Below are positions 32,790 through 34,316 of a stretch of DNA of 34,316 nucleotides, piece by piece. The notes below the pieces were generated by a model. It was not told the DNA's origin, did no database searches, and worked only from the letters and a program-made list of their open reading frames with translations. The DNA comes from Sphingomicrobium sp. (GTDB taxonomy: Bacteria; Pseudomonadota; Alphaproteobacteria; Sphingomonadales; Sphingomonadaceae). Positions within the stretch are counted from its first letter, which is position 1. Each line of letters begins with the position of its first letter. The stretch is from the NCBI GenBank assembly GCA_030447545.1, contig JAUJOV010000017.1, positions 1 to 34,316 of the forward strand, read 5' to 3'. A program made the translations under genes and the position numbers.

Positions 32790-34316
32790 CCTCGCCGATC
32801 AGGTACACATCGCCTGCAGCCCTGCGGAAGGCCTCGAGCGTGAGTTCGATGCCGTCCGCGTCCCGGCAGGCGTGCTCGAGGCGCGCTGCGCGGTCCGACA
32901 GCCGCTGAAGGCCCAGCATGCCGGCCTGCGAGACGATCTTGTGCGCGCGCGCTTCAAGCAGCTGGCAGTCGTCTTGTGAAGTTGCTCCGGCAAGCTCTTC
33001 AACCGCCGCCGCGAGCAAGTCGACGTGAGTGGCGAGCGCGGCCGGCGGCATGACTTCGGCCACCCTGGCGAAGGTCGCCGCGTCGAACGGGAGTTGGCGG
33101 ATCGGCGGGGTCGTCGGGCGGACCGCGCCCAGGGCATGAACGCACCCGATCCCAGTCGACCGGCTTCATCAGCACGTCGTTCATCCCGGCCTCCCGGCAC
33201 TTCTGCTGCTCGGGCGCCATCACGTTGGCGGTGAGCGCGATGATCGGCATGTCGCATTTGGGCGGCGGGAACTTGCGGATCAGCCGAGTCGCCTCGATCC
33301 CGTCCATCACCGGCATGTGGACGTCCATGAATACCAGGTCGAAGTCGGATGCGCGGACCAGCCTCACCGCCTCTCGGCCGTTTTCCGCGACCACCACCTC
33401 GTGGCCGTCGCGTTCGAGCATCGAGCGGATGATCTCGCGGTTGAGCTCGACGTCCTCGACGAGAAGGATCCGGCGCGGCTCGGGCTCGTGCGCGGCCCAG
33501 CCGCCGCTGGGCGCGACTCAGATCGCCTCGCCAGCGCCCAGCGTCACTTCGAACCAGAAGCAGCTGCCCCCGCCCGGCTCGCTCACAAGGCCGATGCGGC
33601 CGCCCATCGCGGTGACCAGCCGCTTGCTGATCGCAAGTCCCAGGCCGCTTCCGCCGAAGCGGCGGCTGGTCGAATTGTCTCCCTGGGTGAATGAGTCGAA
33701 AATCTCCGTCTGCTTGTCGGCCGCAATGCCGATGCCGGTATCTTCCACTTCGAAGCGTACGCGGTGCCTGCCGTCGCCGACCGGCTGGTGGCTGGCGCGG
33801 ACGGTGACTCGCCCCTCGGGCGTGAACTTGATCGCGTTGCCGGCGAGGTTGAGCAGCACCTGGCGCAGGCGCGTCGGGTCGCCGCACACGACCGGCGGGC
33901 TGTGCTCCGACAGCTCGAAGCCAAGAGTGATGCCGCGATCCTTCGCCAGCGGCTGAAGCAGCGACTGCAGCTGCTCGAACAAGGCGGGCAGCGAGAAGTC
34001 GACCGTCTCGAGCTCGATCCGGCCGGTCTCGATGCGCGAGAAATCGAGCACGTCGTTGATGATGTTGAGCAGGTGCCGGCCGACGCGCGGATGCTCTGAA
34101 GATAGGACCGCTGCCTCGGCGTCGGATTTTCGGCTTCCAGCAAATCGACGATCCCGAGCACGCCCGTCATCGGCGTGCGGATCTCGTGGCTCATCGCCGC
34201 GAGGAACTCGCTGCGGGCATCGGCGACCCGCGCAAGCTCGGCGGAAAGCTCCCGCTGCGCCTTCAGGACCACCGCCAGCGGGAGGCTCGAGAGAGCAAGA
34301 GCCGCAACATAGATCT
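32755..34316 (-). pseudogene. Hybrid histidine kinase with receiver and HPt, N-terminus outside, three frameshifts
   Basis: Order from the window edge inwards: a hydrophobic stretch (IYVAALALSSLPLAVVL, end of a membrane domain), HisKA with FLAAMSHEIRTPMTGVLGIV, HATPase with LRQVLLNLAGNAIKFTPEG, VEDTGIGIA and FGGSGLGLAISKRLV, receiver with FDLVFMDVHMPVMDGIEATR and LMKPVDW, and HPt with ARAHKIVSQAGMLG. Frame changes lie near 34090, at a TGA in the HATPase frame (33518-33520), and near 33130. The joined chain covers a multi-step phosphorelay from His to Asp to His, acting at the inner membrane. Signal unknown. Given the perfect motifs on both sides of each break, base errors are likelier than decay. 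TGA at 32755-32757 closes it. Confidence 0.82.

Noticed and set aside
1-34316. CRISPR array
   Set aside because: No series of equal repeats with regular spacers; the palindromes are dispersed, and the 9-base repeats have no spacers.

Overview
The window reads as a piece of a high-GC alphaproteobacterial chromosome, most likely Sphingomonadales (Sphingomonas-like). Supporting signs are the Grx4-BolA-DUF1476 cluster, a short Flp pilin, DUF4112, PRC-barrel and DUF6894 proteins, small zinc-ribbon and RHH proteins of the sphingomonad type, and an intergenic palindromic repeat family. Family names are from my own recognition of the translated sequence; no search was run.

Left part, about 1-18,100, is accessory DNA. 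Positions 1-4093 hold a dense run of same-strand, overlapping small prophage genes: an excisionase-like HTH protein behind a hairpin that covers its ribosome binding site, two small unknowns, a DUF3631 P-loop protein, and five more small genes including an HGGxSTG protein. Positions 4094-5300 are a foreign-looking stretch with copies of the palindromic repeat at both sides and an opposite-strand lipoprotein gene. Positions 5327-11,871 return to phage genes, ending in a very large ejection-type virion protein with an M15-like domain and an apparently complete nuclease (SNase) active site. No terminase, portal or capsid gene is visible, so this is a prophage remnant.

Positions 11,900-15,700 carry broken regulator genes (AraC, Crp/Fnr), a Tat-lipoprotein of the DUF2935 type, a DUF6894 gene and two more repeat copies. 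Positions 15,800-16,857 form a tight four-gene minus-strand operon (a 44-residue membrane peptide, a Tat-exported protein, two unknowns), divergent from an RHH regulator with TGACAT inverted boxes in the shared control region. A secreted protein and a zinc-ribbon protein close the island.

Right part, about 18,300-34,316, is core-like and more GC-rich: a D-threonine aldolase/D-serine dehydratase-like enzyme, a PRC-barrel stress protein, Flp pilin, PBP1A, and divergent from it a substrate-binding lipoprotein, DUF4112, an amidohydrolase that lacks its middle, and a DUF885 peptidase. Next, on the minus strand, come a GT4 glycosyltransferase, an MBL hydrolase, DUF4230 and nadA in one operon; then DUF1476, bolA and grxD in another. 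Between these two minus-strand operons lies a textbook sigma-54 promoter aimed at a short hairpin-terminated transcript. A response regulator and a hybrid histidine kinase, convergent with each other, end the window.

A major caveat: about nineteen genes, including nadA and PBP1A, need frameshifts to be read through. Many breaks sit at homopolymers or dinucleotide repeats, so indel errors in the assembly are at least as likely as gene decay. Where a gene is called pseudogene here, it means that the reading frame is broken in this sequence.
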